Shown piece by piece: positions 1-6,869 of a stretch of DNA of 10,813 nt. The notes below the pieces were generated by a model that searched no databases, was not told the origin of the DNA, and saw only the letters and a list, made by a program, of their open reading frames with translations. Made by a program: the position numbers and the translations under genes. The stretch spans positions 1 through 10,813 of the forward strand of contig JAKSBM010000722.1 of NCBI GenBank assembly GCA_022361135.1, given 5' to 3'. Origin of the DNA: Desulfobacterales bacterium (GTDB lineage: Bacteria; Desulfobacterota; Desulfobacteria; Desulfobacterales; Desulfobacteraceae). Position 1 is the first letter of the stretch; each line of letters opens with the position of its first letter.

Positions 1-1
1 A

Positions 2-115
2 CGAATCAGCCCGGATGAATTCAAAGCCGTTCTGGAAGCCAAGGACAGAACCCTGGCCGATGCCACGGCCCCGGCCAGGGGACTCTTTCTCCACCGGGTC
101 AACTACGGAGAATAA
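2..115 (+). CDS. truA: tRNA pseudouridine synthase A, C-terminal end (partial)
   Basis: Only the last 37 codons are inside the window; the gene enters from the left in the frame starting at base 2 and stops at TAA 113-115. The peptide contains [20 protein letters not shown] and ends VNYGE. The AKDRT...A..A.A.GL.L..V.Y pattern is the usual C-terminus of TruA, which makes pseudouridine at positions 38-40 of tRNA anticodon arms in the cytoplasm. The catalytic Asp and the body of the enzyme lie outside the window, so activity cannot be judged. A possible terminator follows about 60 bp downstream. The call rests on a short but characteristic tail; another member of the TruA family is the only realistic alternative. 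Confidence 0.8.
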   Translation, partial: RISPDEFKAVLEAKDRTLADATAPARGLFLHRVNYGE

Positions 116-521
116 TCCTCCCCTCCCCCTTATCGCCATTTTCACCTTTGATATTGAACATACCCCATGGAATTCTGCCCATGGGGATCCGTTCCGTTTG
201 AATGGGCTTTTTTCCACTTGATTCGAAGATTTTTAACCCGGCGATGACGGGGGGAGGAAGATTCCGCTACCATCGTTGCGATCGTCCTGACCGCAACGGC
301 TGTGAAGAACTCTGGCCCATTCTTCCTGAAGCTGCCAGAGCCCTTAACGCCCGGACTATCCCCCTCCCCCTGCAAACACCTGATCCTCTATGCGTGATTG
401 GCAAATTCGACGGTCAGCCATGTTGGAAGGCGTTTAAACCATCGTGAAGATGGCCCATGGTTTCGAAACATATTTTAAAAACCGCCATCCCATCCTTCGC
501 CCCCGTGGGAGCGCCAGGGAT
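116..521. other. gene-poor intergenic region with two adjacent hairpins
   Basis: About 400 bp with no convincing gene. Short ORFs exist on both strands (202-447 plus, 142-375 minus), but they lack a ribosome binding site and resemble no family I know. Two perfect inverted repeats sit side by side: CGTTGCG 274-280 with CGCAACG 292-298, and CTCTGGC 310-316 with GCCAGAG 334-340. The second can add an inner CTT/AAG pairing. They could belong to a small RNA or to an untranslated end. I recognise no tRNA, riboswitch or other known RNA here, and the hairpins may be chance. Confidence 0.35.
177..213 (+). terminator. possible intrinsic terminator downstream of truA
   Basis: GCCCAT (177-182) can pair with ATGGGC (202-207), followed directly by six T (208-213). 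The stem is only 6 bp and the loop is 19 nt, so it is weak. A competing hairpin, CCCCATGG (163-170) with CCATGGGG (179-186) and an 8-nt loop, overlaps it. The position fits the end of the truA transcript. Confidence 0.4.
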
Positions 522-564
522 AAAAAAAGCCCGCCTTGCTCCAATTGGGAACAAGGCGGGCTTT
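522..564 (-). terminator. strong intrinsic terminator of the aminotransferase-ClC operon
   Basis: A 13-bp perfect stem, AAAGCCCGCCTTG (526-538) with CAAGGCGGGCTTT (552-564), has a 13-nt loop. On the minus strand the stem runs into an unbroken T7 (the A-run at 522-528), so it ends transcripts coming from the ClC gene 44 bp away. On the plus strand only three T are followed by AAATT, so termination of rightward transcripts would be weaker. Between it and the ClC stop codon is another small inverted repeat, CGGTGGAA (581-588) with TTCCACCG (590-597). Confidence 0.88.
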
Positions 565-607
565 AAATTGAATTGCCAGGCGGTGGAATTTCCACCGGTG
601 GTGAATT

Positions 608-2398
608 CTATTCGTGTTCGGCTTTGATGCGGTTCACGTGATCGTTGTAATGGGCAATGATGTCCCGGCGGTAAATCATTCCCACCAGCACCTTGTCATT
701 ATCCTTATCCACCACGGGCAGTGCATCGATATTTTTTTCCGTTAATTTAAGCAATGCAGTGTTGAGATCCTCCTCCGGCACCGTGGTGATCAGATCGGAA
801 ATCATGATGTCCTTCATGACAACCAGATCTTCCAGATGGCTGGTGAAAATCACCTCACGGATATCCGTGGAAGAAAAGATCCCAATGAAATCCCCCTGGG
901 CATTCATCACGGGAAAGTAATGCTGCTTGGTGGTGGGGAAAATCTTCTTGAATTCGGAAAAGGGCATATCCTCATTGACGCAACGCACGCGTTTGATCAA
1001 GTGCCCCAGGCTTTCCACCTTCAGGGTCTGGAGAATGTCCATCATGAACTCACCGGCATGGGCCGGGGAATCCACCCTGGATTTCACCTGGTTCTCAAAG
1101 ATGGTGAATTTCTGGGAAAAAAGATAGCACAACGCACAGACCATGAGGCTCGGCAGGAGCAAATGGTAGGAGTTGGTCATCTCACTCACAAAAATAATGG
1201 TGGAGATGGGGGTGTTGGAAACGGCGGTGAAAAAACCGGCCATGCCCACAATGACAAATGCGCCGGGCTGGGTCACAACACCGGGCAGGATCATGTGGAA
1301 AACCTTCCCCACAGCTCCGCCCATGGCACCGCCAATGACCACGGAGGGACCGAAGACGCCGCCGGATCCACCGGAACCAATGGAAAATGAGGTGGTGAAA
1401 ATCTTACCAATGGCCAGGGCAAGCAGGGTTGGAATGGCCACCTGATTAAAGATGGCATTCTGGGCCATACCATAGCCAAAGCTAAGAGTGTATGGCAGGA
1501 AAAAGCCCAGGATACCCGTGAGCAACCCACCGATGGCCGGCTTAATGTGATTGGGGATATTCCACTTGTGAAAGACATTCACCGTGCCGTAGAACACCTT
1601 GACGTAAAGCCAGCCCGTGGCCGAAAGCACCACGGCCAGGATAAAATAGGGTCCCAGTTCCAGGGGATTCTGGAAAACGAAATTGGGGGAATCAAACAGA
1701 GAGCCCCAACCGAAAACCAGGCAGAACACACAATAGGCCACCACCGAAGAAATCCCGGCCGGAATAATCACATCGGATTCAAATTCCGGATCCCGGTAGA
1801 GCACTTCTGCGGCAAACAGGGCACCGGCCAGGGGTGCGCGGAAGATACTTCCGACGCCGGCACCCACGCCGGCGGCCATCATGATCCGCCGTTCCCGTTC
1901 CGAAAGGTTGAGCTTGGTGGCAAGAAAGGAACCAAACCCGGCACCGATCTGGGCAATGGGGCCTTCACGGCCGCCGGAACCACCCGTGGTCAGGGTAATG
2001 GTGGATGCAATGGTTTTAATGAAGGGAATCCGGCTCCGGATCTTCCCCCCCTTGTGGTGGTATGCATCAATGGCTGCGTCTGTACCATGGCCTTCGGCTT
2101 CCGGGGCAAAGGTGTAAACCAGCCACCCGGAAACAATGCCGCCCAGGGCAGGAAGAATCAAGAGCATCCAGCGACTGAAGGGGGTTGAAGTGCGGGGCAG
2201 AAGCAGATGTTCTCCAGCCGGGTTGTCCGGACGGTAGCCCGCCATCATATCCAGAAAATAGTGCATGCCCAGGCCGCACAGGTAATGGAAAATGATGGCG
2301 CCCAATCCGGCAATCAAGCCGATGAGAACAAAATTAAAAAGCCACTTGGAGGCCACTTTGATATCCAGTGACCCTATTTTGTCTTTAAACGCAATCAT
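608..2398 (-). CDS. ClC-family anion channel/transporter with C-terminal CBS pair
   Basis: This 596-aa inner-membrane protein has a ClC core (about residues 15-440) followed by two cytoplasmic CBS domains (about 450-515 and 525-590), which usually bind adenine nucleotides and adjust gating. Visible ClC signatures are GGREGP at 142-147, with Glu145 as the external gating glutamate, and GGVFGP at 346-351. Three residues differ from E. coli ClcA. GHGTD (103-107) replaces GSGIP. In the FAAEVLY segment Val199 falls where ClcA has the internal proton glutamate Glu203. Phe434 appears to take the place of Tyr445. A Val at the Glu203 position is typical of ClC channels, so strict Cl-/H+ exchange should not be assumed. 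The start codon lies 2 bp after the aminotransferase stop and lacks a clear Shine-Dalgarno, suggesting translational coupling. Confidence 0.94.
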   Translation of the reverse strand: MIAFKDKIGSLDIKVASKWLFNFVLIGLIAGLGAIIFHYLCGLGMHYFLDMMAGYRPDNPAGEHLLLPRTSTPFSRWMLLILPALGGIVSGWLVYTFAPEAEGHGTDAAIDAYHHKGGKIRSRIPFIKTIASTITLTTGGSGGREGPIAQIGAGFGSFLATKLNLSERERRIMMAAGVGAGVGSIFRAPLAGALFAAEVLYRDPEFESDVIIPAGISSVVAYCVFCLVFGWGSLFDSPNFVFQNPLELGPYFILAVVLSATGWLYVKVFYGTVNVFHKWNIPNHIKPAIGGLLTGILGFFLPYTLSFGYGMAQNAIFNQVAIPTLLALAIGKIFTTSFSIGSGGSGGVFGPSVVIGGAMGGAVGKVFHMILPGVVTQPGAFVIVGMAGFFTAVSNTPISTIIFVSEMTNSYHLLLPSLMVCALCYLFSQKFTIFENQVKSRVDSPAHAGEFMMDILQTLKVESLGHLIKRVRCVNEDMPFSEFKKIFPTTKQHYFPVMNAQGDFIGIFSSTDIREVIFTSHLEDLVVMKDIMISDLITTVPEEDLNTALLKLTEKNIDALPVVDKDNDKVLVGMIYRRDIIAHYNDHVNRIKAEHE

Positions 2399-2400
2399 AG

Positions 2401-3720
2401 TTAGGCACTTTTAAGATCTTTGATCCCGCTCATAACAATATCAAACAAGGTCTCCACGTCCTTTTCTTCCAGGCAGGAGAAGGCCACCCTGAGGTTTTCC
2501 TCTCCAATGGAGATCAGACCAACGCCGTATTCATCCAGAAGGTGTACCCGGAGCGCTTCGGCATTGATGCCGCCTTTCAACCGGATGCACATGAAATATC
2601 CCGAGTTAAAGGGATAAACATCAAAGCCTTCTTTGTATTTGGGGTTGGCAAGGACCTCTTTCATCTTCAGGGCCCGTTGCTTGAGCAGGTTGAATTTTTC
2701 CTGTTTCAGGGTTTCGTAATCCGCATCTTCCATGGACTTGAGCAGCAGGGTCTGGCTCAGGTGGGAACAATTGGAAATATTGCCGCGGATGCAGCCGCCG
2801 GTCTTCTTTTCAAGGGCTTCCAGGGCAGCGTCCAAATCAGTGTCTGCTGCCATGCCGTAGGTGACAAATCCGGTTCTGAATCCCCAGACGTAATCCTCCT
2901 TGGTGGCCCCGTCCAATTTAATGGCCAGAAGACGCTTATCCTTACCGGCAATCTTGGCAAAAAGGGATTCCTTGGAGGTTTCTTCTTCAAAAAAGAGGCC
3001 GAAATAGGCATCGTCACAGGCTGCCACCACATTGGTCCCCTTGCGGGCAATGTCGATGAGAATTTCAGCCACGCGATCGGCCTCGGTCTTACTCAGGGTG
3101 TAGCCGGAGGGATTGTGGGGAAAATTGAGCACCGTCACCACCTTATCGTTGGCTTCGGCCTCACGCCGGATTACCCGTTCAAAATCATCCACATTGAACT
3201 GGGTCAAATCTTTGTCATAGGCGTCGTAGTGAACGATTTTACCATGGTTTCTAACACAGAAGGTCATGTTGTAATTGCCCCACATCATGGAAGGCAGCAC
3301 AATGACGTCTCCCTCATCCACCCACATGTCCGAAAGGATGGACACTCCGTGGGTTATCCCGGAGGTGACCACGGGACTGCTGATGGGCAGTGTGTCCAGG
3401 GATGGATTTTTCCGATAAATGGCCTCTTTCCAAACCTTCCGCAGGGCGGGAATTCCAAAGGAAGGTGCATAGGGGAGGTATTCATCGGGGGTAATGTTTG
3501 GCAGATGCCGGGTCACGGAAGAAAGACTCAAAACTGAATCCCCCTCCTTGGCAATGCCGATGGTGGCATTGATTTTCTTGGCTTTGGCCTTGGCCTCGGC
3601 GCTCTGGCTTAAAATCCCCTTGGGAAAAAATAGTGCCTTTCCCATATCAGACAGCATGTCGTACACATGGGGATTTGATCCTTTAATGATGGTATTCAAT
3701 TCTTGTGCTATGGCATTCAT
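2401..3720 (-). CDS. PLP-dependent class I/II aminotransferase, substrate unknown
   Basis: A 439-aa fold-type I PLP enzyme, presumably a cytoplasmic aminotransferase. I chose ATG at 3720-3718, preceded by GGAAGA; an upstream TTG at 3744 would add eight residues but has no ribosome binding site. Numbered from this ATG, the family landmarks are NFPHNPSG (199-206, cofactor-ring Asn), DDAYFGLF (236-243, Asp/Tyr contacting PLP), Lys274 in DGATKED (expected Schiff-base lysine), WGFRTGF (279-285) and Arg411 in LRVAFS, expected to bind the substrate carboxylate. The N-terminal FFPKGILSQSAEAK and NATIGIAKEG stretches match a bacterial aminotransferase group that I recall only as 'class I/II-fold' with no assigned substrate. 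It precedes the ClC gene by 2 bp, in one operon. An amino-acid decarboxylase or lyase of the same fold cannot be excluded. Confidence 0.9.
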   Translation of the reverse strand: MNAIAQELNTIIKGSNPHVYDMLSDMGKALFFPKGILSQSAEAKAKAKKINATIGIAKEGDSVLSLSSVTRHLPNITPDEYLPYAPSFGIPALRKVWKEAIYRKNPSLDTLPISSPVVTSGITHGVSILSDMWVDEGDVIVLPSMMWGNYNMTFCVRNHGKIVHYDAYDKDLTQFNVDDFERVIRREAEANDKVVTVLNFPHNPSGYTLSKTEADRVAEILIDIARKGTNVVAACDDAYFGLFFEEETSKESLFAKIAGKDKRLLAIKLDGATKEDYVWGFRTGFVTYGMAADTDLDAALEALEKKTGGCIRGNISNCSHLSQTLLLKSMEDADYETLKQEKFNLLKQRALKMKEVLANPKYKEGFDVYPFNSGYFMCIRLKGGINAEALRVHLLDEYGVGLISIGEENLRVAFSCLEEKDVETLFDIVMSGIKDLKSA

Positions 3721-3785
3721 TTCAGTCTTCCATGTAAAGATCAAAAAGGGGTTGGGGTGGAAACTATTCCGCTACAAATCGTTCA

Positions 3786-3812
3786 TTTGTTTTTCAGGCC
3801 CTGAAAAACAAA
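3786..3812. repeat. 13-bp perfect inverted repeat, possible operator
   Basis: TTTGTTTTTCAGG (3786-3798) and CCTGAAAAACAAA (3800-3812) are perfect inverted copies around a single central C. It lies about 65-90 bp upstream of the aminotransferase start and touches the terminator of the PxxKW gene. Near-perfect dyads of this size with a 1-bp centre often bind dimeric regulators at promoters. It could also fold as an RNA hairpin, or be partly a by-product of the A/T-rich terminator tail. I could not assign a convincing -35/-10 pair for the aminotransferase nearby. Confidence 0.45.
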
Positions 3813-3861
3813 AAACTCTGCGGCTTTACAACTTAAATCTAAGGTAAACCACAGAGTTTTT
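3804..3861 (-). terminator. intrinsic terminator of the PxxKW gene
   Basis: AAAAACTCTGCGG (3811-3823) pairs with CCACAGAGTTTTT (3849-3861). The only non-Watson-Crick position (3821 with 3851) is a G-U pair in the minus-strand RNA but a C-A mismatch in the plus-strand RNA, which supports minus-strand use. An inner stem, TTTAC (3825-3829) with GTAAA (3844-3848), extends it. On the minus strand it is followed by T6-G-T5. It lies 23 bp after the PxxKW stop and separates that gene from the aminotransferase-ClC operon. Confidence 0.85.
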
Positions 3862-3883
3862 AGAAAGCCGGTAAAAGTAAAAC

Positions 3884-4156
3884 TTAACGTCTCTTGGATG
3901 CCTTGATCGGGTTAAGTTTCTGTTTTTTGGTCTCGGTGACGGTTTTAACGTGGGTTGCAATGTTGCAATTTCCGTTTGCCCATTTCAGAGAAGGATCGGG
4001 AGCTGCGGTGCAGTATACGCCGGTGCCCATTTCCTTGGTTCTGTTGCATCCCATGCATTCGTCAATGACAGGAAGGCATTTGCCTTCATTGAAGCTGCAG
4101 CCAGCGGCTGTCATAAATACGCAATCGTCGCCTTCCCTAACGGTAGTACAAATCAT
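3884..4156 (-). CDS. PxxKW family cysteine-rich protein
   Basis: A 90-aa soluble protein with eight cysteines (3, 12, 20, 27, 34, 37, 49, 64), including a CxxC at 34-37, and the sequence PSLKW at 55-59 that gives the PxxKW family its name. The start MICTTVREGDDC and the basic tail ending KASKRR also fit that family, which I know mainly from sulfate- and metal-reducing deltaproteobacteria. No function is established to my knowledge. The cysteine pattern suggests a metal or Fe-S site, but this is inference. There is no signal peptide, so it should be cytoplasmic. The start is supported by AGGA nine bases before the ATG. It is monocistronic: a terminator follows and kdsD diverges upstream. A TTGACA at 4318-4313 (minus strand) could be its -35, but I see no good -10 at the right spacing. 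Confidence 0.85.
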   Translation of the reverse strand: MICTTVREGDDCVFMTAAGCSFNEGKCLPVIDECMGCNRTKEMGTGVYCTAAPDPSLKWANGNCNIATHVKTVTETKKQKLNPIKASKRR

Positions 4157-4466
4157 AATTTTAAATCCTGTTGTTGTTTTCCTTGAGTGTTAAAAAAAGA
4201 TATTCAAGGCAAATTCATCCACCAAAAAATATTTAATGAATTCACCGTGTTCTCACTCCCATATCCCATTGGGGACTATAAACCTTAGTCAAATATCATA
4301 TGATTTTCACAGTGTCAATCCTTACTCTGATTCCCCGGGCGGCTAATCCAAATTGAAATTGCCTTTTTTTATGGGCAAATCATTGGGAGTATTGTATAAC
4401 CGTAGCATGTATTCAAAGGGCTCTACCCAAAACAACATAAAACAATTTTTTGAAATGATATAAATA
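4157..4466. promoter_or_regulatory. divergent intergenic region between the PxxKW gene and kdsD
   Basis: 310 bp, distinctly AT-rich, that must hold the promoters of both divergent genes. On the minus strand a perfect TTGACA lies at 4318-4313, but the hexamer 17 bases on (TATTTG) is poor. On the plus strand TATAAC at 4395-4400 is a fair -10 but lacks a good -35. A 30-codon ORF (ATG 4371 to TAA 4461-4463) ends 3 bp before the kdsD start; it has no Shine-Dalgarno and may be chance. No riboswitch or RNA gene is recognised. Confidence 0.5.
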
Positions 4467-5447
4467 ATGATAGTAGAAACAGCCATCGACGTACTCAAGC
4501 AAGAAGCAGACAGCATTTTAAAGCTGGCTGACAGAATCGACCGGGATTTTGAAACCCTGGCAACCGATATATGCAACACCTCCGGACGGGTCATCATTTC
4601 CGGCATCGGCAAATCCGGCCTCATCGGGCGAAAAATCGCTGCCACCCTGAGCAGCACCGGCACCAACGCCATGTTTCTCCATCCCGTGGAAGCGGTCCAC
4701 GGCGATTTGGGAATGGTCTCCAGTAATGATGTTTTCATTGCCATTTCCAACTCAGGGGAGACCAGTGAGTTGAACCAGCTTTTACCGGTGATCCGGGAAG
4801 TGGGATGCCGCCTGGCCGCCTTTACCGGCAATCGCAACTCCACCATGGCCGGCTATTGTGACCTGGTCATTGACACGGGCGTTGAAAAGGAAGCCTGCCC
4901 CTTCAACATGGCCCCCACATGCTCCACCACGGCACAATTGGCCATGGGGGACGCCCTGGCCGTGGTCCTCATCCACAAGAAAAACTTCCAGAAAAGCGAT
5001 TTCATGAAATCCCATCCCGGCGGTGCCCTGGGCGCCCGGCTCAACTGCCGGGTTAAGGAAGTCATGTTTCCCCTGGAAAAAACGCCCTATGTATCGGCCA
5101 AGGACAGCTTGGACCAGGCCATCGGGGTCATGGACAACCATCGCCTGGGCGCAGTCATGGTCATCAATGAAGACCGGCAATTGGTGGGGATCATCACCGA
5201 TGGCGACATTCGTCACTGGGTGGCCGACGGCGGTGGAAACACCCGGTCCACCGACGTGGAAGCCATGATGACCCGCACCCCCCACAATCTTAATTCAGAA
5301 GTTTACCTCTACGAGGCCCTGAACCTCATGGAAAAACACCAGATCACCGTTCTGCCCATCGTGGGCCAGGCCGGACTTCTGGAAGGCATTTTGCATTTAC
5401 ACGACATATTGGGAAAGGGGTCTTTTAAATTCAACGGAGGCAGTTAA
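4467..5447 (+). CDS. kdsD: D-arabinose 5-phosphate isomerase (KDO pathway)
   Basis: A 326-aa enzyme converting ribulose 5-phosphate to arabinose 5-phosphate, the first step of KDO synthesis for lipopolysaccharide; it acts in the cytoplasm. It has a SIS sugar-isomerase domain (about 35-175) and two CBS domains (about 200-255 and 265-320), and matches the E. coli enzyme in length and order. Clear motifs are GIGKSGLIGRK (46-56), HPVEAVHGDLGMV (72-84), SNSGE (94-98), KEACP (141-145), APTCSTT (149-155) and SHPGGALG (182-189), where His183 corresponds to the catalytic histidine. The ATG at 4467 fits the family's N-terminal length, but no Shine-Dalgarno is visible before it. It overlaps pfkA by one base, so the two are translated from one mRNA. 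Its presence implies an outer membrane with KDO-containing LPS. Confidence 0.95.
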   Translation: MIVETAIDVLKQEADSILKLADRIDRDFETLATDICNTSGRVIISGIGKSGLIGRKIAATLSSTGTNAMFLHPVEAVHGDLGMVSSNDVFIAISNSGETSELNQLLPVIREVGCRLAAFTGNRNSTMAGYCDLVIDTGVEKEACPFNMAPTCSTTAQLAMGDALAVVLIHKKNFQKSDFMKSHPGGALGARLNCRVKEVMFPLEKTPYVSAKDSLDQAIGVMDNHRLGAVMVINEDRQLVGIITDGDIRHWVADGGGNTRSTDVEAMMTRTPHNLNSEVYLYEALNLMEKHQITVLPIVGQAGLLEGILHLHDILGKGSFKFNGGS

Positions 5448-5449
5448 TG
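5436..5449 (+). promoter_or_regulatory. ribosome binding site and TAATG stop-start overlap
   Basis: A full GGAGG (5436-5440) inside the last codons of kdsD lies 6 bases before the pfkA ATG (5447-5449). The kdsD stop TAA (5445-5447) shares its last A with that ATG. This decides the pfkA start and predicts translational coupling. Confidence 0.9.
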
Positions 5450-6775
5450 CAATTTCCGGATTTCACCACCACCATTGACACCCTGGGAGAGGCCAAAATC
5501 CTCTCCCCCCTTAAAAAGGCCAACGGATCCGGCACCGGAACCCGCTTCATTGAAGACCAGGCCAGGATCATTGCCAATGTAAACACCCAGGACCCCAGAC
5601 GCTTCTGCGACGGCCAGCCCGACCTGCTCTCCTTTGAGCAGGCCGGTCCCCGGGAAAAGATTTATTTTGACCCCTCAAAGTTGAAATGCGCCATCGTCAC
5701 CTGTGGGGGGCTTTGCCCCGGATTAAACGACATCATCCGGGCCGTGGTCCTGGAGCTCTACCACATTTATAAGGTCAAAAACATCTACGGCATTCGCCAT
5801 GGCCTCCAGGGCTTTATCCCGGAATACGGACACGACATCACCGAATTGGATCCCAAATCCGTGGCCGGAATCCAGAACCTGGGCGGAACCATCCTGGGAT
5901 CTTCCAGGGGGGGGCAGGACATCAACCAGGTGGTGGATTGTCTGGAACGGATGAACATCCAGATCCTTTTCATGGTAGGGGGGGACGGCACCCTCATGGC
6001 CTCCAAAAAGATTGCCGATGAGATCACGGCCAGGGAATTGAAAATCTCCGTCATTGGAATTCCCAAAACCATTGATAACGACATTTTTCTGGTTTCCCGC
6101 TCCTTTGGCTTTGACACAGCCGTGGATGTGGCCACCCTGGCCATCAAAGGGGCTCACAATGAAGCCCAGGCCTACCCCAACGGCATCGGATTGATCAAGC
6201 TCATGGGACGCCATTCGGGATTCCTGGCCGCCACCACGGCACTGGCCCAACAGGATGCCAATTTTGTTCTGATTCCGGAGGTGGATATTGAGCTGGAGGG
6301 AAAGCAAGGATTCCTCCAGGCCCTTGAAAAACGGATCCGGGATCGCCGCCATGCCGTGGTCATTGTGGCCGAAGGCGCAGGCCAGAATTTCTTCACCGAC
6401 GAGGAAACCCAATACGATCTTTCCGGCAATGTCATCCTCCAGGACATCGGCATCTATCTTAAGGATAAAATCACCCAGCATTTCAAGGAAAAACAATTAC
6501 CCGTTTCCATGAAATACATTGATCCCAGCTATATGATCCGAAGCTTGCCGGCCAATGCCAACGATTCGGTTTTTTGCGGTCTATTGGGCCGGGATGCCGT
6601 CCATGCGGGAATGGCTGGAAAAACCAATTTGCTCATTTCCCATTGGAACGGACAATATGTCCACATTCCCATGGATGCATCGGCCGGGAAACGAAAATAC
6701 CTCGACCCCAATGGAAGGCTGTGGCAATCCGTGCTTGAAGCCACCGGCCAGGAGGCTTATTTTTCAGGGGATTAA
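5447..6775 (+). CDS. pfkA: 6-phosphofructokinase, plant/trypanosome type, probably ATP-dependent
   Basis: A 442-aa enzyme phosphorylating fructose 6-phosphate to fructose 1,6-bisphosphate in glycolysis. An extension of about 75 residues precedes the PFK core, which begins at CAIVTCGGLCPGLND (81-95). Other motifs are GGTILGSSRGG (146-156), GGDGT (178-182), PKTIDND (206-212) with catalytic Asp210, MGRHSG (253-258), AEGAGQ (308-313) and YIDPSYMIR (357-365). Gly in GGDGT (not GGDD) together with Lys in PKTIDND is the combination of plant and trypanosomatid ATP-PFKs; PPi-dependent enzymes carry Asp at the GGDG position. ATP is therefore the likely donor, though only an assay settles it. The start is fixed by GGAGG at 5436-5440 and TAATG overlap with kdsD. 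A strong terminator follows. Confidence 0.93.
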   Translation: MQFPDFTTTIDTLGEAKILSPLKKANGSGTGTRFIEDQARIIANVNTQDPRRFCDGQPDLLSFEQAGPREKIYFDPSKLKCAIVTCGGLCPGLNDIIRAVVLELYHIYKVKNIYGIRHGLQGFIPEYGHDITELDPKSVAGIQNLGGTILGSSRGGQDINQVVDCLERMNIQILFMVGGDGTLMASKKIADEITARELKISVIGIPKTIDNDIFLVSRSFGFDTAVDVATLAIKGAHNEAQAYPNGIGLIKLMGRHSGFLAATTALAQQDANFVLIPEVDIELEGKQGFLQALEKRIRDRRHAVVIVAEGAGQNFFTDEETQYDLSGNVILQDIGIYLKDKITQHFKEKQLPVSMKYIDPSYMIRSLPANANDSVFCGLLGRDAVHAGMAGKTNLLISHWNGQYVHIPMDASAGKRKYLDPNGRLWQSVLEATGQEAYFSGD

Positions 6776-6813
6776 GGTCTAATTCAGACCACTAGGGAAG
6801 GAAGAAAAATTTT

Positions 6814-6850
6814 GCCCGGATGTGAAGGACTCACATCCGGGCTTTTGTTT
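6814..6850 (+). terminator. intrinsic terminator of kdsD-pfkA
   Basis: A perfect 12-bp stem, GCCCGGATGTGA (6814-6825) with TCACATCCGGGC (6831-6842), has a 5-nt loop and is followed by TTTTGTTT. It lies between the convergent pfkA and lipoprotein genes, 28 bp beyond the latter's stop. On the minus strand the stem is followed by AAAA then T5, so it may also end the miaA-lipoprotein transcript, less efficiently. Confidence 0.92.
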
Positions 6851-6869
6851 GGGCGAACAGCCTCGATAA

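Noticed and set aside
142..447. Small overlapping ORFs on both strands after truA
   Set aside because: No ribosome binding site, no recognisable peptide, and each excludes the other; left as intergenic.
836..1390. 184-codon plus-strand ORF
   Set aside because: Antisense shadow of the ClC gene, rich in Gly/His, with no motif.
1547..2188. 213-codon plus-strand ORF
   Set aside because: Antisense shadow of the ClC gene without recognisable domains.
2542..3537. 331-codon plus-strand ORF
   Set aside because: It lies antisense to the clearly recognised aminotransferase, has low-complexity His/Gly-rich composition and no family match.
3721..3744. Upstream TTG start for the aminotransferase
   Set aside because: No Shine-Dalgarno before it, whereas ATG 3720 has GGAAGA in place and gives the expected N-terminus.
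5723..6496. 257-codon minus-strand ORF
   Set aside because: Antisense to pfkA, whose protein motifs are unmistakable; the shadow has no ribosome binding site or family resemblance.
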